DNA from: an uncultured Bacteroidota bacterium
GTDB lineage: Bacteria; Bacteroidota; Bacteroidia; Chitinophagales; Chitinophagaceae
Length of the DNA: 44,500 nucleotides
Direction: 5' to 3'
Assembly: GCA_903853805.1 (NCBI GenBank)
Contig: CAINUN010000002.1
Location: forward strand, 1-44,500
How positions within the stretch are numbered: position 1 is the stretch's first letter; each line of letters opens with the position of its first letter. This document shows positions 8,059-17,512 of this stretch, one piece after another. The notes under the pieces are model-generated. The model searched no databases and had not been told where the DNA came from. It saw nothing but the letters and a program-made list of their open reading frames with translations. A program made the position numbers and the translations under genes.

Positions 8059-9036
8059 TTATTGGTAAATAACATAAAGCAGTGTTGTACCAACTGCTTT
8101 CAAAGTTTCTTTATCTATTATAGACATGTTATCGTTGTGAGTGTGCCAATGTGCTGCAAATGAGGTTTGTGTAGTTTGCTGCAAATTGATAATATCAATA
8201 GTTGGAATGCCAGCAATTTTGTTGACAAATACATGGTCATCGGTAATGAAACCACCATCATCGTACACAAAGAAAGAAGAATAGCCGGCACTATTAGCAG
8301 CTTGCCAAACTTTTTGCTGTACAGTTGGCGCAAATTGTTTTGAAAACCCTTCTAATGGAAATCTTGCACCACGCGCCCCTACCATATCAACCAATATTCC
8401 AAAGTCGGCTTTATATCCCGATACATGAGGATGAGCTGCCCAGTACTGTGTACCAAGTGCATAGCTTTCATCTCCCCACTCTGTCTTGCCATAATCTTCT
8501 ACATCTGTAAAGAAAATATCAACACCTAAATCATCGGGAATTGCTTTTTGCTGCAACAATCTTGCTATTTCAAGCAACATGCCTACCCCACTTGCACAAT
8601 CATCGGCAGATAAAATAGGTTTGTCTTTATCCTTAGTGTCTTGGTCTGCCCAAGGACGACTATCCCAATGTGAAATCAACAAAATACGATGTTTTGCTGC
8701 AGGGTGAATAACACCAACAAGATTGATACATGGTAATAATTTTCCGTCTCCTGCTTTCACCATTGCATCTTGACGAAAAACAGTATCGCAATATTGGATC
8801 AACTTATTTTGAAGCCAAGCAGCACATAATTTTTGTGCCTTAGTGCCTGGAACTCGAGGTCCAAAATCAACTTGTGTTTGAATAAACTGATAGGTGGTAT
8901 CAACATTGAAAGCGGGAATATCAATAACGGGATTGGTAGCAGTAGTGTCTTGTGTTGTTTGGTTTTCTTCGCCTTTGTTGTTACAAGAAGCTATAAAAAA
9001 CAACACAAATGCAAGAAGGGAAAGTTGAAATTTCAT
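8059..9036 (-). CDS. M28 family peptidase / glutaminyl cyclase-like lipoprotein
   Basis: A 325-aa zinc-dependent M28-fold enzyme, probably lipid-anchored. The signal peptide ends in the lipobox FIASC with Cys18. Metal-site motifs are visible in order: ISHWDSRPWA (His123, Asp125), SADDCASG (Asp145/146), TDVEDYG (Glu180/Asp181), ILVDMVG (Asp217) and a C-terminal AAHWHTHNDNM. The WGDESYALGTQYW segment and the short length match the glutaminyl-peptide cyclotransferase-like branch of M28, which forms N-terminal pyroglutamate. An aminopeptidase role is the alternative. Many T9SS and periplasmic proteins in Bacteroidota start with Gln after signal cleavage and would be natural substrates (inference). 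It ends at the shared terminator 8011-8048. Confidence 0.88.
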   Translation of the reverse strand: MKFQLSLLAFVLFFIASCNNKGEENQTTQDTTATNPVIDIPAFNVDTTYQFIQTQVDFGPRVPGTKAQKLCAAWLQNKLIQYCDTVFRQDAMVKAGDGKLLPCINLVGVIHPAAKHRILLISHWDSRPWADQDTKDKDKPILSADDCASGVGMLLEIARLLQQKAIPDDLGVDIFFTDVEDYGKTEWGDESYALGTQYWAAHPHVSGYKADFGILVDMVGARGARFPLEGFSKQFAPTVQQKVWQAANSAGYSSFFVYDDGGFITDDHVFVNKIAGIPTIDIINLQQTTQTSFAAHWHTHNDNMSIIDKETLKAVGTTLLYVIYQ

Positions 9037-9391
9037 GGTGTAAAAATAACAAGGTGGTTAACAATTATTCAGGTAAAAAAAAAGAGCTTGAAAAAGCCCT
9101 CTTTTTTCTTAACTCTAAAAATTAAAACATTATGTCTTTACAAACTTATCAAAAATCTTTTTCCAAAATACCAAATGACAATCTTTTCTTTGAAAATAAT
9201 TTGAAAAAAAAGTAGCCTATAAAAGGACTTCATTTTTACAAACAATTATTAAAAAGTGTAACAAAATTATCAATGCTTTGCTTTTTAAAAATCAAATTTA
9301 TATTATTGATTATCACTTAATGATTGACTTATTAAGGAAAACAAGTAAATTAATGTTGCATTTACTCGTAAATAATACTTGCCACTAAAAA
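9037..9391. other. Intergenic stretch without recognised gene
   Basis: AT-rich, with stops in all frames. A modest hairpin at 9078-9107 (AAAAAAGAG with CTCTTTTTT) lies here; it could be a weak terminator or an RNA end. Nothing else is supported. The upstream region of the peptidase gene is within the first 100 nt. Confidence 0.5.
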
Positions 9392-9426
9392 AGTTAAGCC
9401 GCCTTAAATTATAGGGCGGCTTAACT
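9392..9426 (-). terminator. Intrinsic terminator of the Ig-repeat surface protein
   Basis: A 12-bp perfect stem, AGTTAAGCCGCC (9392-9403) with GGCGGCTTAACT (9415-9426), with an 11-nt loop. On the minus strand it is followed by a T tract. It lies 24 nt beyond the stop of the 1424-aa gene. Confidence 0.9.
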
Positions 9427-9449
9427 GAAAAGTACTTAATAATAAGCAC

Positions 9450-12400
9450 TTACTCTTTAGTAACTTTCAACGTACCAGTTCTGCCTTCTTCATCTTTATA
9501 ACGAATTAGATAAATTCCATTGGCATATTTACTCATATCAATTGTTGATTGAGCAGAAGTTAATAACCAGCTTCCCATTAATTGACCATTATAATTGATC
9601 ATTTCCAACTGAGCATGTATTGTTTCAACACCGTTGATTGAAATGGTCAACAAATCATTAACAGGATTTGGATAAGACTGAATGCTGAAATTATCATCAC
9701 TAGTAATTCCTGCATTTGTTTTTGCAGGTAGTTGGGTAACGATAGTTGCAGCTGAGGTTCCTGTACAAGCATTTTTAGTAATAGCAACTGTGTAGCTACC
9801 ACCAGATGTTGCAGTGTATTGTTTTGTTGTAGCACCTGAAATGGCAACACCATTATTAAACCACTGCCAGCTAACTCCAGAAGAAGGTGATGCATTTAGT
9901 TTCACACTACCTGTTGCAGAAATAGTAGTTGAACTTAAAGGAGTAATTAAAGCAACCGGAATAAGATTGGCAGTAACTTTTACACTAGATGCAGATGTTT
10001 TACCTGTACATCCGTTTGAATCTGTCACCACTACTTTAAAAGTAGAGGAAGCATAAACTGCATATGTATTGGTTGTAGTTGTTGCAGAGACTGTTGTACC
10101 TACCATCCATTTGTATGTATTCCCTCCTGCAGGACTAGCTGATAATATACAGCTATCTCCTGCGCAGAATGTATTTGGATTAAGATTAGTAACAGAGGCT
10201 ATTGGTAATGGATTTACAACTACAGTAGCTGAAGTGCTAGAAGTATCGGCACAACCAGCAAGTTTAGCAATTACCTTATAAACACCTGCAAGTTTAAAAG
10301 CTTTAGAGTTTCCAGCACCTGCTGCCAATCCGTCTTTTAACCAAGCATAAGTATAACCTGTAATTACAGGTGCATTAAGCGTAACACTTCCACCAGTACA
10401 AAAAGTTGTAGAACCTCCAGCTGTAAATGTTGCTGATGGTTTAGCCTTTATAGCGTATGTTTTACCTGCTGATGTACTAGTACATGTAGCTCCAGAAAGT
10501 GTGAGTGTAACACTTCCTGCACTTGCTCCTGAGGCAGTATAGATGGAATCTGTAGCACCTGAAATTGGAGCACCACCAAGATTCCATTGGAAATTAAATT
10601 GACCAACATAGCCAATAGTTGGGTCGGTTTTAAAAGAAACAGTAAATGGTTCACAAACTGAGGTCAAACCAACGGCAAGAATTTTTGCAGCAGTAGGAAA
10701 TTTCTGAACATTTGTTGCTGTTGAATTTGATACACATCCACCAAAACTTGTCACGGCTACAGAATAACTTCCTGATGTATTTGCTGTGATGGATTGTGTT
10801 GTGGCACCATTGCTCCAAAGATAGCTTGCGCCATTACTTGCAGTGAGCGTCACATTGCTTGTGCCACATAAGGCTGTGGTTCCTGATGGAGTAATTGTTG
10901 CTATTGGAGAAGACAAAGCCATAGTAACGCCATTGCTAGTTGCTGTGTTCGTAGAAAGACAATTAGCATTGCTAGTGATTACAACTGAATAAATATCGCC
11001 ATCATTTACACCCGAAGAAGCACTAAAACTACTATTTGTTGCACCGCTAATGTTATTGCCATTTAGTAACCATTGAAATTGAGTTGAATTGCCTCCATTT
11101 GTTGTATTGGAATTAAACGTCACGACAACACCTGGACAAACAGTAGTAGCTGTAGTAGCAGCTGTAACTATTGGTGTAACTATTGGATTGACAACCATGG
11201 ATATGTTATTGCTATTGGCTGTAGAAGTTGATGAGCAAGTATTAGAAGAACCCATGATTACAGAAAGCACATCGCCATTCGCAAGACTTGATGAATTGTA
11301 GGTTGTATTTGTTTCACCAGAAATTGCTGAAGCATTATTATACCATTGGAAAGTAGGCGTACTACCGCCATTGGTAGGTGTTGCTGTAAAAGACACAGAA
11401 GCACCAGCACAAACATTATTGTTGGATGCTGCAATGGCAACTGAAGGAGTAATATTTGTGTTGACAACCATTGTTACATTATTACTGCTTGCTGTTAGGG
11501 CTGTATAACAAGCAATTGAGGATGTCATCATAACACCAACAACATCACCGTTAGCAAGTGAAGATGAACTAAAAGTTGAAGCAGTTGCACCAGAAATATT
11601 TGTTCCGTTTTTCACCCACTGATAACTTGGAGTACTTCCACCATTAGTAGGTGTTGCGGTAAATGTTACTGAAGAACCTGCACAAATATTGTTGTTAGAT
11701 GCTGCAATACTTACGCTTGGCGTAAGATTTTGATTCACTGTCATTGTTACGTTATTGCTAGAGGCAGTTGGCGCAGTATAACAAGCAGTAGAAGTAGTCA
11801 TATTCACTGAAAGCACATCACCATTGGCAATAGCACTAGAACTGTAAGTAGCATTTGTTGCGCTACTAATATTTGTTCCGTTGTTCTTCCATTGATAAAG
11901 AGGAGTGCCGCCACCATTGGTAGGTGTTGCAGTAAAGATAACAGAAGAACCTGCGCATATAGTGTTGCTTGATGCTGCAATACTTACACTTGGAGTAAGT
12001 ATTGAATTCACAGTCATGGTAACATTATTACTAGTAGCAGTTTGTGCAGTATAACAAGCTATAGACGTAGTTATAACAACTGACATCACATCGTTGTTTG
12101 CTATGGTTGATGAACTATATGTTGCTGCTGTAGCACCACTAATATTGGTTCCGTTTTTCTTCCACTGATAACCTGGAGTACTGCCACCGTTGGTAGGTGT
12201 TGCTGTAAAAGTTACCGATGTTCCTGCACAAATATTGTTGATGGAAGCTGCTATGCTAACAGTTGGTGTAAGATTTTGATTCACTGTCATGGTCACGTTG
12301 TTGCTTGTAGCAGTTTGTGCTGTATAACAAGCTGTAGACGTGGTCATATCTACTGAAATCACATCATTGTTTGCGAAGGTTGTAGAAGTATAAGTTGATG

Positions 12401-13724
12401 TTGTGGCACCACTAATATTGGTTCCGTTTTTCTTCCATTGATAACTTGGTGTACCACCACCATTTGTAGGTGTTGCTGTAAATGTTACAGATGTTCCTGA
12501 ACAAATAATGTTGTTGGATGCTGTTATACTAACAGTTGGTGTAAGATTTTGATTCACTGTCATTGTCACATTGTTGCTCGTAACAGTTTGAGCAGTGTAA
12601 CAAGTTGTAGATGTAGTCATGTTCACTGAAATCACATCATTATTTGCAAGAGTTGTTGAACTATATGTTGATGCTGTGGCACCACTAATATTGGTTCCGT
12701 TTTTCTTCCATTGATAACTTGGTGTACCACCACCATTTGTAGGTGTTGCTGTAAATGTTGCATTAGCGCCACTACAAATTGTAGAAGAAGAAGCTGCAAT
12801 AGAAACAACAGGTGTCAACAATGGATTTACTGTCATTGTAACTGTATTACTTGTTGCAGAAGAAGTATTACAAGGTGCAGTTGGTGTCATGACACAAGTA
12901 ATCAAGTTTCCGTTGGCAAGAGTTGTTGAAGTATAAGTTGCATTCGTTGCTCCTGTAATTGCTGTACCGTTATTTTTCCATTGATAGGTAGGCGTTGTTC
13001 CGCCATTGGTTGGTGTTGCTGTAAATGTTACGCTTACGCCTGTACAAATTGTACTAGAGTTGGCTGCAATATTAACAGTTGGTGTAGGACAACTTGCAGC
13101 AGGAATTGCAAGTGAAGTTGTTACTACTTGGTCGCCATTAGTACTTGCATTTCCATTCACATTATTCAATGCAATGTAGAAACTAGCAGTACCTGCAGTA
13201 CCTGATGCAGGTGCAGTCCATGGGATATCTAATGTGAGAATAGTTTTGGCTAGTTTGGTATTGTGCTCAATATAGTTTCTGCTACTAAGCAGTTTGTTGG
13301 AAACACCTGATGGTAAAGTGCCCCAACCATTATTATTGGTATTGCCTGCACCTGTAGCACATGCCATTTGAAAGCCCCAACCAGCAGCACCGATTGCATT
13401 AAACGTTGCATTCGCACTTCTAGTAATTCTTAAAACATAGGCTTGACCAGGAGTATAAGTAGTTACAACATTGGCACCGGACATTAATTGAAGGGCAACG
13501 GTAGATGCATAGTTGGTAGAACTATGACAATCGGTACAGGTAACACCTGAATTAAACGGTGCTCCAGTGACTGCATTCCCTGAGTTGGCAGCCCCGGAAA
13601 CATTGTACATGGAATAATAACCAAAAACTGATACTAATGCAAGTATCAATGTTCGTTTTAGGCTTTGCTCTTTTAGGAAATTCTTCCAAAAAGTGCTGAA
13701 TTTACGTTTGCTTTTTTGTAGCAT
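9450..13724 (-). CDS. Giant surface protein: choice-of-anchor V, Ig-like repeats, T9SS domain
   Basis: A 1424-aa exported protein. ATG 13724 (MLQKSKRKFS) is preferred over the start 27 codons upstream because a basic stretch then precedes one membrane/signal helix (TLILALVSVFGYYSMY). Residues about 45-220 form a choice-of-anchor V (Reeler-like) domain with a c-type haem motif CTDCH near the start. Next come eight Ig-like repeats of about 91 aa (TFTATPTNGGGTPSYQWKKN and variants), then more PKD/Ig-like modules (PSGTTALCGTSNVTL). The C-terminal 80 residues are a T9SS type A sorting domain (SIQSYPNPVNDLLTIS to GTLKVTKE). It probably forms a long cell-surface stalk or adhesin. The single haem motif links it to the two smaller paralogues at 40750-42552. 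Function unproven. Confidence 0.85.
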   Translation of the reverse strand: MLQKSKRKFSTFWKNFLKEQSLKRTLILALVSVFGYYSMYNVSGAANSGNAVTGAPFNSGVTCTDCHSSTNYASTVALQLMSGANVVTTYTPGQAYVLRITRSANATFNAIGAAGWGFQMACATGAGNTNNNGWGTLPSGVSNKLLSSRNYIEHNTKLAKTILTLDIPWTAPASGTAGTASFYIALNNVNGNASTNGDQVVTTSLAIPAASCPTPTVNIAANSSTICTGVSVTFTATPTNGGTTPTYQWKNNGTAITGATNATYTSTTLANGNLITCVMTPTAPCNTSSATSNTVTMTVNPLLTPVVSIAASSSTICSGANATFTATPTNGGGTPSYQWKKNGTNISGATASTYSSTTLANNDVISVNMTTSTTCYTAQTVTSNNVTMTVNQNLTPTVSITASNNIICSGTSVTFTATPTNGGGTPSYQWKKNGTNISGATTSTYTSTTFANNDVISVDMTTSTACYTAQTATSNNVTMTVNQNLTPTVSIAASINNICAGTSVTFTATPTNGGSTPGYQWKKNGTNISGATAATYSSSTIANNDVMSVVITTSIACYTAQTATSNNVTMTVNSILTPSVSIAASSNTICAGSSVIFTATPTNGGGTPLYQWKNNGTNISSATNATYSSSAIANGDVLSVNMTTSTACYTAPTASSNNVTMTVNQNLTPSVSIAASNNNICAGSSVTFTATPTNGGSTPSYQWVKNGTNISGATASTFSSSSLANGDVVGVMMTSSIACYTALTASSNNVTMVVNTNITPSVAIAASNNNVCAGASVSFTATPTNGGSTPTFQWYNNASAISGETNTTYNSSSLANGDVLSVIMGSSNTCSSTSTANSNNISMVVNPIVTPIVTAATTATTVCPGVVVTFNSNTTNGGNSTQFQWLLNGNNISGATNSSFSASSGVNDGDIYSVVITSNANCLSTNTATSNGVTMALSSPIATITPSGTTALCGTSNVTLTASNGASYLWSNGATTQSITANTSGSYSVAVTSFGGCVSNSTATNVQKFPTAAKILAVGLTSVCEPFTVSFKTDPTIGYVGQFNFQWNLGGAPISGATDSIYTASGASAGSVTLTLSGATCTSTSAGKTYAIKAKPSATFTAGGSTTFCTGGSVTLNAPVITGYTYAWLKDGLAAGAGNSKAFKLAGVYKVIAKLAGCADTSSTSATVVVNPLPIASVTNLNPNTFCAGDSCILSASPAGGNTYKWMVGTTVSATTTTNTYAVYASSTFKVVVTDSNGCTGKTSASSVKVTANLIPVALITPLSSTTISATGSVKLNASPSSGVSWQWFNNGVAISGATTKQYTATSGGSYTVAITKNACTGTSAATIVTQLPAKTNAGITSDDNFSIQSYPNPVNDLLTISINGVETIHAQLEMINYNGQLMGSWLLTSAQSTIDMSKYANGIYLIRYKDEEGRTGTLKVTKE
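10905..13095 (-). repeat. Eight in-frame ~273-bp tandem repeats (Ig-like modules)
   Basis: The coding DNA repeats with a 273-nt period (91 codons), easily followed by the PTNGG-coding segment: equivalent positions lie at 12721, 12448, 12175 and 11902. The central units are very similar at the DNA level; the outer ones are more diverged. This suggests recent duplication or homogenisation in the middle. Repeat number may vary between strains and could be misassembled. Confidence 0.85.
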
Positions 13725-13935
13725 AGACTGGTGTTTTAGGGGTGAATTAATTGTTAAAAACAATACTAACTCAATAGCAATGTTAATGGTTAACAAAATT
13801 AGCAAATTGAAATTATCTTAAAATTAAATTATAGACCAATCAGAAAATTGCTTTATTGAAATGAATTATTTCAACGTTCAGGTAAATTGAAATTTGTTGT
13901 AAACAGTAAAGAAAAAATATGAAGTAGCGTAAAAC

Positions 13936-15360
13936 TTAGCATTCACTCAACCCTAAAGGAATCAAAGCCGCCAAACCGCCTTCAGCAGTTTCTTTGTATT
14001 TATGATTCATATCGAGCGCTGTATGCCACATTGTATTGACGACAGTATCTAGCGAAACTTTTGCATGATATGGATTGCTTTGCAAGGCTAATTGTGAAGC
14101 GGTAATCGCTTTTATGGCGCCCATAGTATTTCGTTCAATACAAGGCACTTGCACCAAACCTGCCACAGGGTCACATGTCAATCCGAGGTGATGTTCCATA
14201 GCAATTTCTGCCGCCATCAATACTTGTTTTATACTACCGCCAAGACTCTCTGTTAGCGCAGCTGCTGCCATTGATGAAGAAACACCTATCTCTGCCTGAC
14301 AACCACCCATTGCGGCTGAAAGCGTTGCCCCTTTTTTAAAGATGCTGCCAATTTCGGAGGCTACGCAAAGAAAATTAGCAATTTTATGTTCATCAAAACC
14401 ATCACAGAAAGTGATGAAATATTGAAGTACAGCAGGAATCACACCAGAAGCGCCATTTGTGGGTGCGGTCACTACCCTACTGAAGGATGCGTTTTCTTCA
14501 TTAACAGCTAAAGCAAAACAACTTACCCAATCGAGGATATATTGAAAATGAAATCCGCCCATGCGAATAGCTGCAATCCACTCGTTGTAATTACTATAAC
14601 TTCTTCCTTGGATTAGTTTTTTATTAAGTGCTGCTGCACGTCTATTGACTTCTAAACCACCGGGTAACATCCCATCTATATGACAACCTCTATACGTACA
14701 ATCTCTCATTACTTCCCAAATCTTATGAATGCCTGCTTTGGTTTCTTCATCACTTCGCCAAGTATGTTCATTCTCCATCACAATTTCAGCAATTGACATG
14801 CCTGTTTTTCGGCTCCACAACAAAAGGTCATTAGCAGTGTCAATAGGAAAAGGTAATTCAACAGTAGAATAACCATGCCCACCTTCACCATCTTTCACAA
14901 CAAACCCACCACCAATTGAAAAATAGGTTTCAGCAATTTCTTTACCATCACTAAAAGTTGCCAAAAAAGTGACCGCATTCGGGTGTTGAGGTAAAGATTC
15001 TGTCATTAAGAAAACAACGTCTTCAACAGGATTGAATGCAATGAAGTGTTTCCCTCCGAATTTCATTTGCTGTTCTTCAGAGATTTGCTGTACCGTAGCA
15101 TCTATCTTATTCACATCAAACGTAACAGGGTCTTCTCCACAAAGACCAAGAATGACTGCTATATCCGTCCCATGACCTTTGCCGGTTTTTGCCAACGACC
15201 CATACAACAACACCTTAGTAGCCACAAGGTTTTCAATTCCATGTTGTTTTACAGTTTCTATAAAACGGAGTGCTGCTTTCCAAGGACCAAGGGTGTGAGA
15301 ACTACTAGGACCAATACCAATCTTAAAAATATCGAATACCGAGATTTCTTCTTTCTTCAT
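13936..15360 (-). CDS. sdaA: L-serine ammonia-lyase, iron-sulfur type
   Basis: A 474-aa single-chain L-serine dehydratase that converts L-serine to pyruvate and ammonia with a [4Fe-4S] cluster. The start is taken at [10 protein letters not shown] (15360), 6 codons inside the longest frame. The N-terminal beta domain carries [16 protein letters not shown]. The alpha domain carries [15 protein letters not shown] and cluster cysteines in [20 protein letters not shown], and [12 protein letters not shown]. Length and domain order are normal for the fused alpha-beta type. It is separated from the upstream 135-aa gene by a terminator, so it is probably monocistronic. Confidence 0.95.
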   Translation of the reverse strand: MKKEEISVFDIFKIGIGPSSSHTLGPWKAALRFIETVKQHGIENLVATKVLLYGSLAKTGKGHGTDIAVILGLCGEDPVTFDVNKIDATVQQISEEQQMKFGGKHFIAFNPVEDVVFLMTESLPQHPNAVTFLATFSDGKEIAETYFSIGGGFVVKDGEGGHGYSTVELPFPIDTANDLLLWSRKTGMSIAEIVMENEHTWRSDEETKAGIHKIWEVMRDCTYRGCHIDGMLPGGLEVNRRAAALNKKLIQGRSYSNYNEWIAAIRMGGFHFQYILDWVSCFALAVNEENASFSRVVTAPTNGASGVIPAVLQYFITFCDGFDEHKIANFLCVASEIGSIFKKGATLSAAMGGCQAEIGVSSSMAAAALTESLGGSIKQVLMAAEIAMEHHLGLTCDPVAGLVQVPCIERNTMGAIKAITASQLALQSNPYHAKVSLDTVVNTMWHTALDMNHKYKETAEGGLAALIPLGLSEC

Positions 15361-15384
15361 GTTTGTGGGTTGATGCAATAAAAA

Positions 15385-15406
15385 AGGTTACACAAATGTG
15401 CAACCT
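15385..15406 (-). terminator. Intrinsic terminator upstream of sdaA
   Basis: AGGTT/AACCT and CAC/GTG arms (15385-15394 with 15397-15406, one A-C mismatch) form a hairpin. On the minus strand it is followed by a TTTTTTATT tract. It lies 29 nt past the stop of the 135-aa protein gene and just before sdaA. Confidence 0.75.
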
Positions 15407-15434
15407 CTTTTCGAAATTATTTCAAGGAACTTGA

Positions 15435-15842
15435 TTAGTGCCCGCCCTCACTTGTAGGCTTGTTACATTTTTCTTTGATTTCATGAAAAACATCGTGTGC
15501 ATTGCTGATGTAGCGCTTCAATTCATCATTCGATTTCTTTTCTTTCACTGCTGTTTCCAATGCTTTGCAAGCATCTACCAATCTTGCTAAAATAGGCGCA
15601 GTTACATCATTATTAAATCCTTGAGGTACAGTTGCTTTCTGCCATGCCGCTGCTTTTGCAACAAGCATTGATGCATTTTGTTTTACAGGCGCAAAATTGC
15701 CATCTTCTGAAGGATGAAAAGTTTTGCTCATTACTGCATGAAAATCCATCATTTCCTTCCACTCGGGTTGTTTTTGAGCAAAAGAATTGAATGACATGAT
15801 AAAGGCTGCAAGAAGCAGTACTACATTTCTTAATTGTTTCAT
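15435..15842 (-). CDS. Small periplasmic hypothetical protein, possible four-helix bundle
   Basis: A 135-aa exported protein of unknown function. MKQLRNVVLLLAAFIMSFNSFAQ is a typical signal peptide with cleavage near residue 22. The mature part is probably all-helical, with HAVMSKTFHPSEDGNF near its start and NAHDVFHEIKEKCNKP near its end. The size, helical pattern, paired His residues and a final Cys resemble cytochrome c'/b562-type four-helix bundles, but there is no CxxCH motif, so covalent haem is not supported. Non-covalent haem or metal binding is possible. It lies between an RmlD-like gene and sdaA on the same strand, with its own terminator. Confidence 0.75.
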   Translation of the reverse strand: MKQLRNVVLLLAAFIMSFNSFAQKQPEWKEMMDFHAVMSKTFHPSEDGNFAPVKQNASMLVAKAAAWQKATVPQGFNNDVTAPILARLVDACKALETAVKEKKSNDELKRYISNAHDVFHEIKEKCNKPTSEGGH

Positions 15843-15950
15843 AATCGGTTGATTTTTTTAGTTTTTAAAATTTGATTTGGTAATTTATTGATGTTGCAAA
15901 TGTATGATTGCCATCTTAAAAAGTGGAATGACAATTGTCACAAAGCAAAG

Positions 15951-16826
15951 TTATTTTTTAGTCATTGCAGTTAAGTAAGTATCTACCGTTCCGAAAAGGA
16001 AATCGGGATATTCACTGCTAAACTTATGTTTCACAAAACCGCCAATCAAAGGACGTTTAGCCGGTTGATTCATTTCTTCGGTGCTCATAGGGATCAAGTC
16101 ATATTCAGCATCAGGGAAATAGGCCAACACGCGCAAAGCCAATTCCACACGGTTTAAAAAATCGGTACTACAAATATGGTAAATGCCTTGTTTGCCATCG
16201 CGCAACAACACAAACATTGCTCGTGCAATATCCCAAGCATTGGCAGGCGTGGCATATTGATCGTAGGGCAACTTTAAAGTAAGCTTTTGATGGTTTTTAC
16301 ATTGGTCAATGATTCTTGCTATGAAGTTCTTCCCGCGCACTTCATCTCCATATACATTCGTCACGCGCAATACAAGTGTATTGTTCAACTCATGCAAGGC
16401 CATTTGTTCCGCTTCAAGTTTATGTCTTGCATATACACTTAAAGGATTCACGGGTGCGTCTTCTTTGTAAGGACCATCTATCCCATCAAAAACATAATCG
16501 GTAGATAGGTAAACCAATTTTGCACCACATTGTTTGGCAACTGCAATGAGGTTTTGCGTGCTCTTCACAGTTTTTTCATAACTCTCTTCTTCGTGTGTTT
16601 CGCAATAGTCAACATGCGTCAATGCGCCGCAATGAACGATGACATCGGGACCATAGCCTACAATATCAAAATTGGAAGGATGTTCGGGTTCAAGAGTATT
16701 ATAAAAAACAGTGTCATCCGTTGAAAAAGAAAAGTAAGACCCTTTCACTTCCCATCCTTGTTCCATGAAATGCTTCATACAATTTCCACCAACTAAGCCC
16801 GATGCGCCAACAACAAATACTTTCAT
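15951..16826 (-). CDS. RmlD-like NAD(P)-dependent sugar-nucleotide reductase
   Basis: A 291-aa extended SDR protein of the dTDP-4-dehydrorhamnose reductase (RmlD) type. The nucleotide-binding loop is VGASGLVGGN at residues 7-16. The catalytic region is YLSTDYVFDGIDGPY followed by VYARHKLEAEQ, giving the YxxxK pair. In RmlD these reduce dTDP-4-keto-rhamnose. No other rhamnose genes are nearby, so the true substrate could be another nucleotide sugar or a related metabolite; relatives of this kind also occur as the MAT2B-like branch. Length is normal. Its upstream side is the 0.7-kb intergenic region that holds the 21-nt array. Confidence 0.85.
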   Translation of the reverse strand: MKVFVVGASGLVGGNCMKHFMEQGWEVKGSYFSFSTDDTVFYNTLEPEHPSNFDIVGYGPDVIVHCGALTHVDYCETHEEESYEKTVKSTQNLIAVAKQCGAKLVYLSTDYVFDGIDGPYKEDAPVNPLSVYARHKLEAEQMALHELNNTLVLRVTNVYGDEVRGKNFIARIIDQCKNHQKLTLKLPYDQYATPANAWDIARAMFVLLRDGKQGIYHICSTDFLNRVELALRVLAYFPDAEYDLIPMSTEEMNQPAKRPLIGGFVKHKFSSEYPDFLFGTVDTYLTAMTKK

Positions 16827-17009
16827 AAGATTTTTTACGAGGGCTAAAATATCAAAAGCCTTTGGTTTTTATAGAAAAAGAAACTGAATAGTGCAACTTC
16901 ATCAATTTTCTATTGTTTCCAAGAATTGTAAAATAGCTTGTTTTTAGAATCATAATAATAGGAACATAGATACGATACCTCTATTTTGAAAACAATGACA
17001 AATTTTTGT

Positions 17010-17435
17010 GAATAAGCGTCAACTAAAAACTTTTCCTTGAAAACGGATTGGGAATAAGCTATCACAGAAATCTATTCCGTTAAAACGGATTGGGAAAAGG
17101 CTATTACGGAAACCTTTTCCGTGATAACGGATTGGGAAAAGGCATCAACTTTTTGAGAAAAAGAGCCAACAAATGACTTATCCATGAAAACGGATTGTGA
17201 ATAAGCTGTCACAGAAATCTATTCCGTTAAAACTTATTGGGAAAAAGCTGTTACGGAAACCTTTTCCGTTATAGCGGATTGATAAAAAGTGACCACTTTT
17301 CAATGAAAAGTGTCCTCGAAAAACTTTTTTGAGGTATCGGATTTGGAAAAAGTGACCACTTTTTAAGAATAAGTGCCAACTAAAAACTTTTCTGTAATAA
17401 GGGATTAATAAATAACTGTCACGGAAATCTGTTCT
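17010..17435. repeat. 21-nt-period palindromic array, locus 1
   Basis: About twenty 21-nt units run without indels, for example units starting at 17052, 17073, 17094, 17115 and their close copies 147 nt later at 17199, 17220, 17241, 17262. Within them short dyads (CCGT/ACGG, ACGGAAA/TTTTCCGT, AAAAGTG/CACTTTT) have centres at 17072, 17082.5, 17114, 17124.5, 17292.5, 17303, 17324 and 17355.5. Every spacing is a multiple of 10.5. No reading frame stays open on either strand. It fills most of the gap between the RmlD-like and glutathione peroxidase genes. Confidence 0.85.
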
Positions 17436-17512
17436 GTAGTAAAAAACTAAAATAAGTAGTATTGAGAAGTAGAAAAATAAAAATCACCTTTCCACTTCAC
17501 AATTGCCTTATG

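Noticed and set aside
8833-9204. 123-aa plus-strand frame
   Set aside because: It overlaps the N-terminal part of the M28 peptidase gene on the other strand and is low-complexity beyond it.
9131-9214. 27-codon ATG frame in the 9.1-9.2 kb gap
   Set aside because: Lysine/Asn-rich product, no promoter or conserved feature; AT-rich DNA yields such frames by chance.
17010-17435. Array as a decayed gene for 7- or 14-residue repeats (for example FSQSVITEKVSVI on the minus strand)
   Set aside because: The 21-nt period would suit heptad coding, but every frame on both strands is broken by stops within a few units, and the sister array at 31341 has a 41-nt period. Kept as a weak alternative only.
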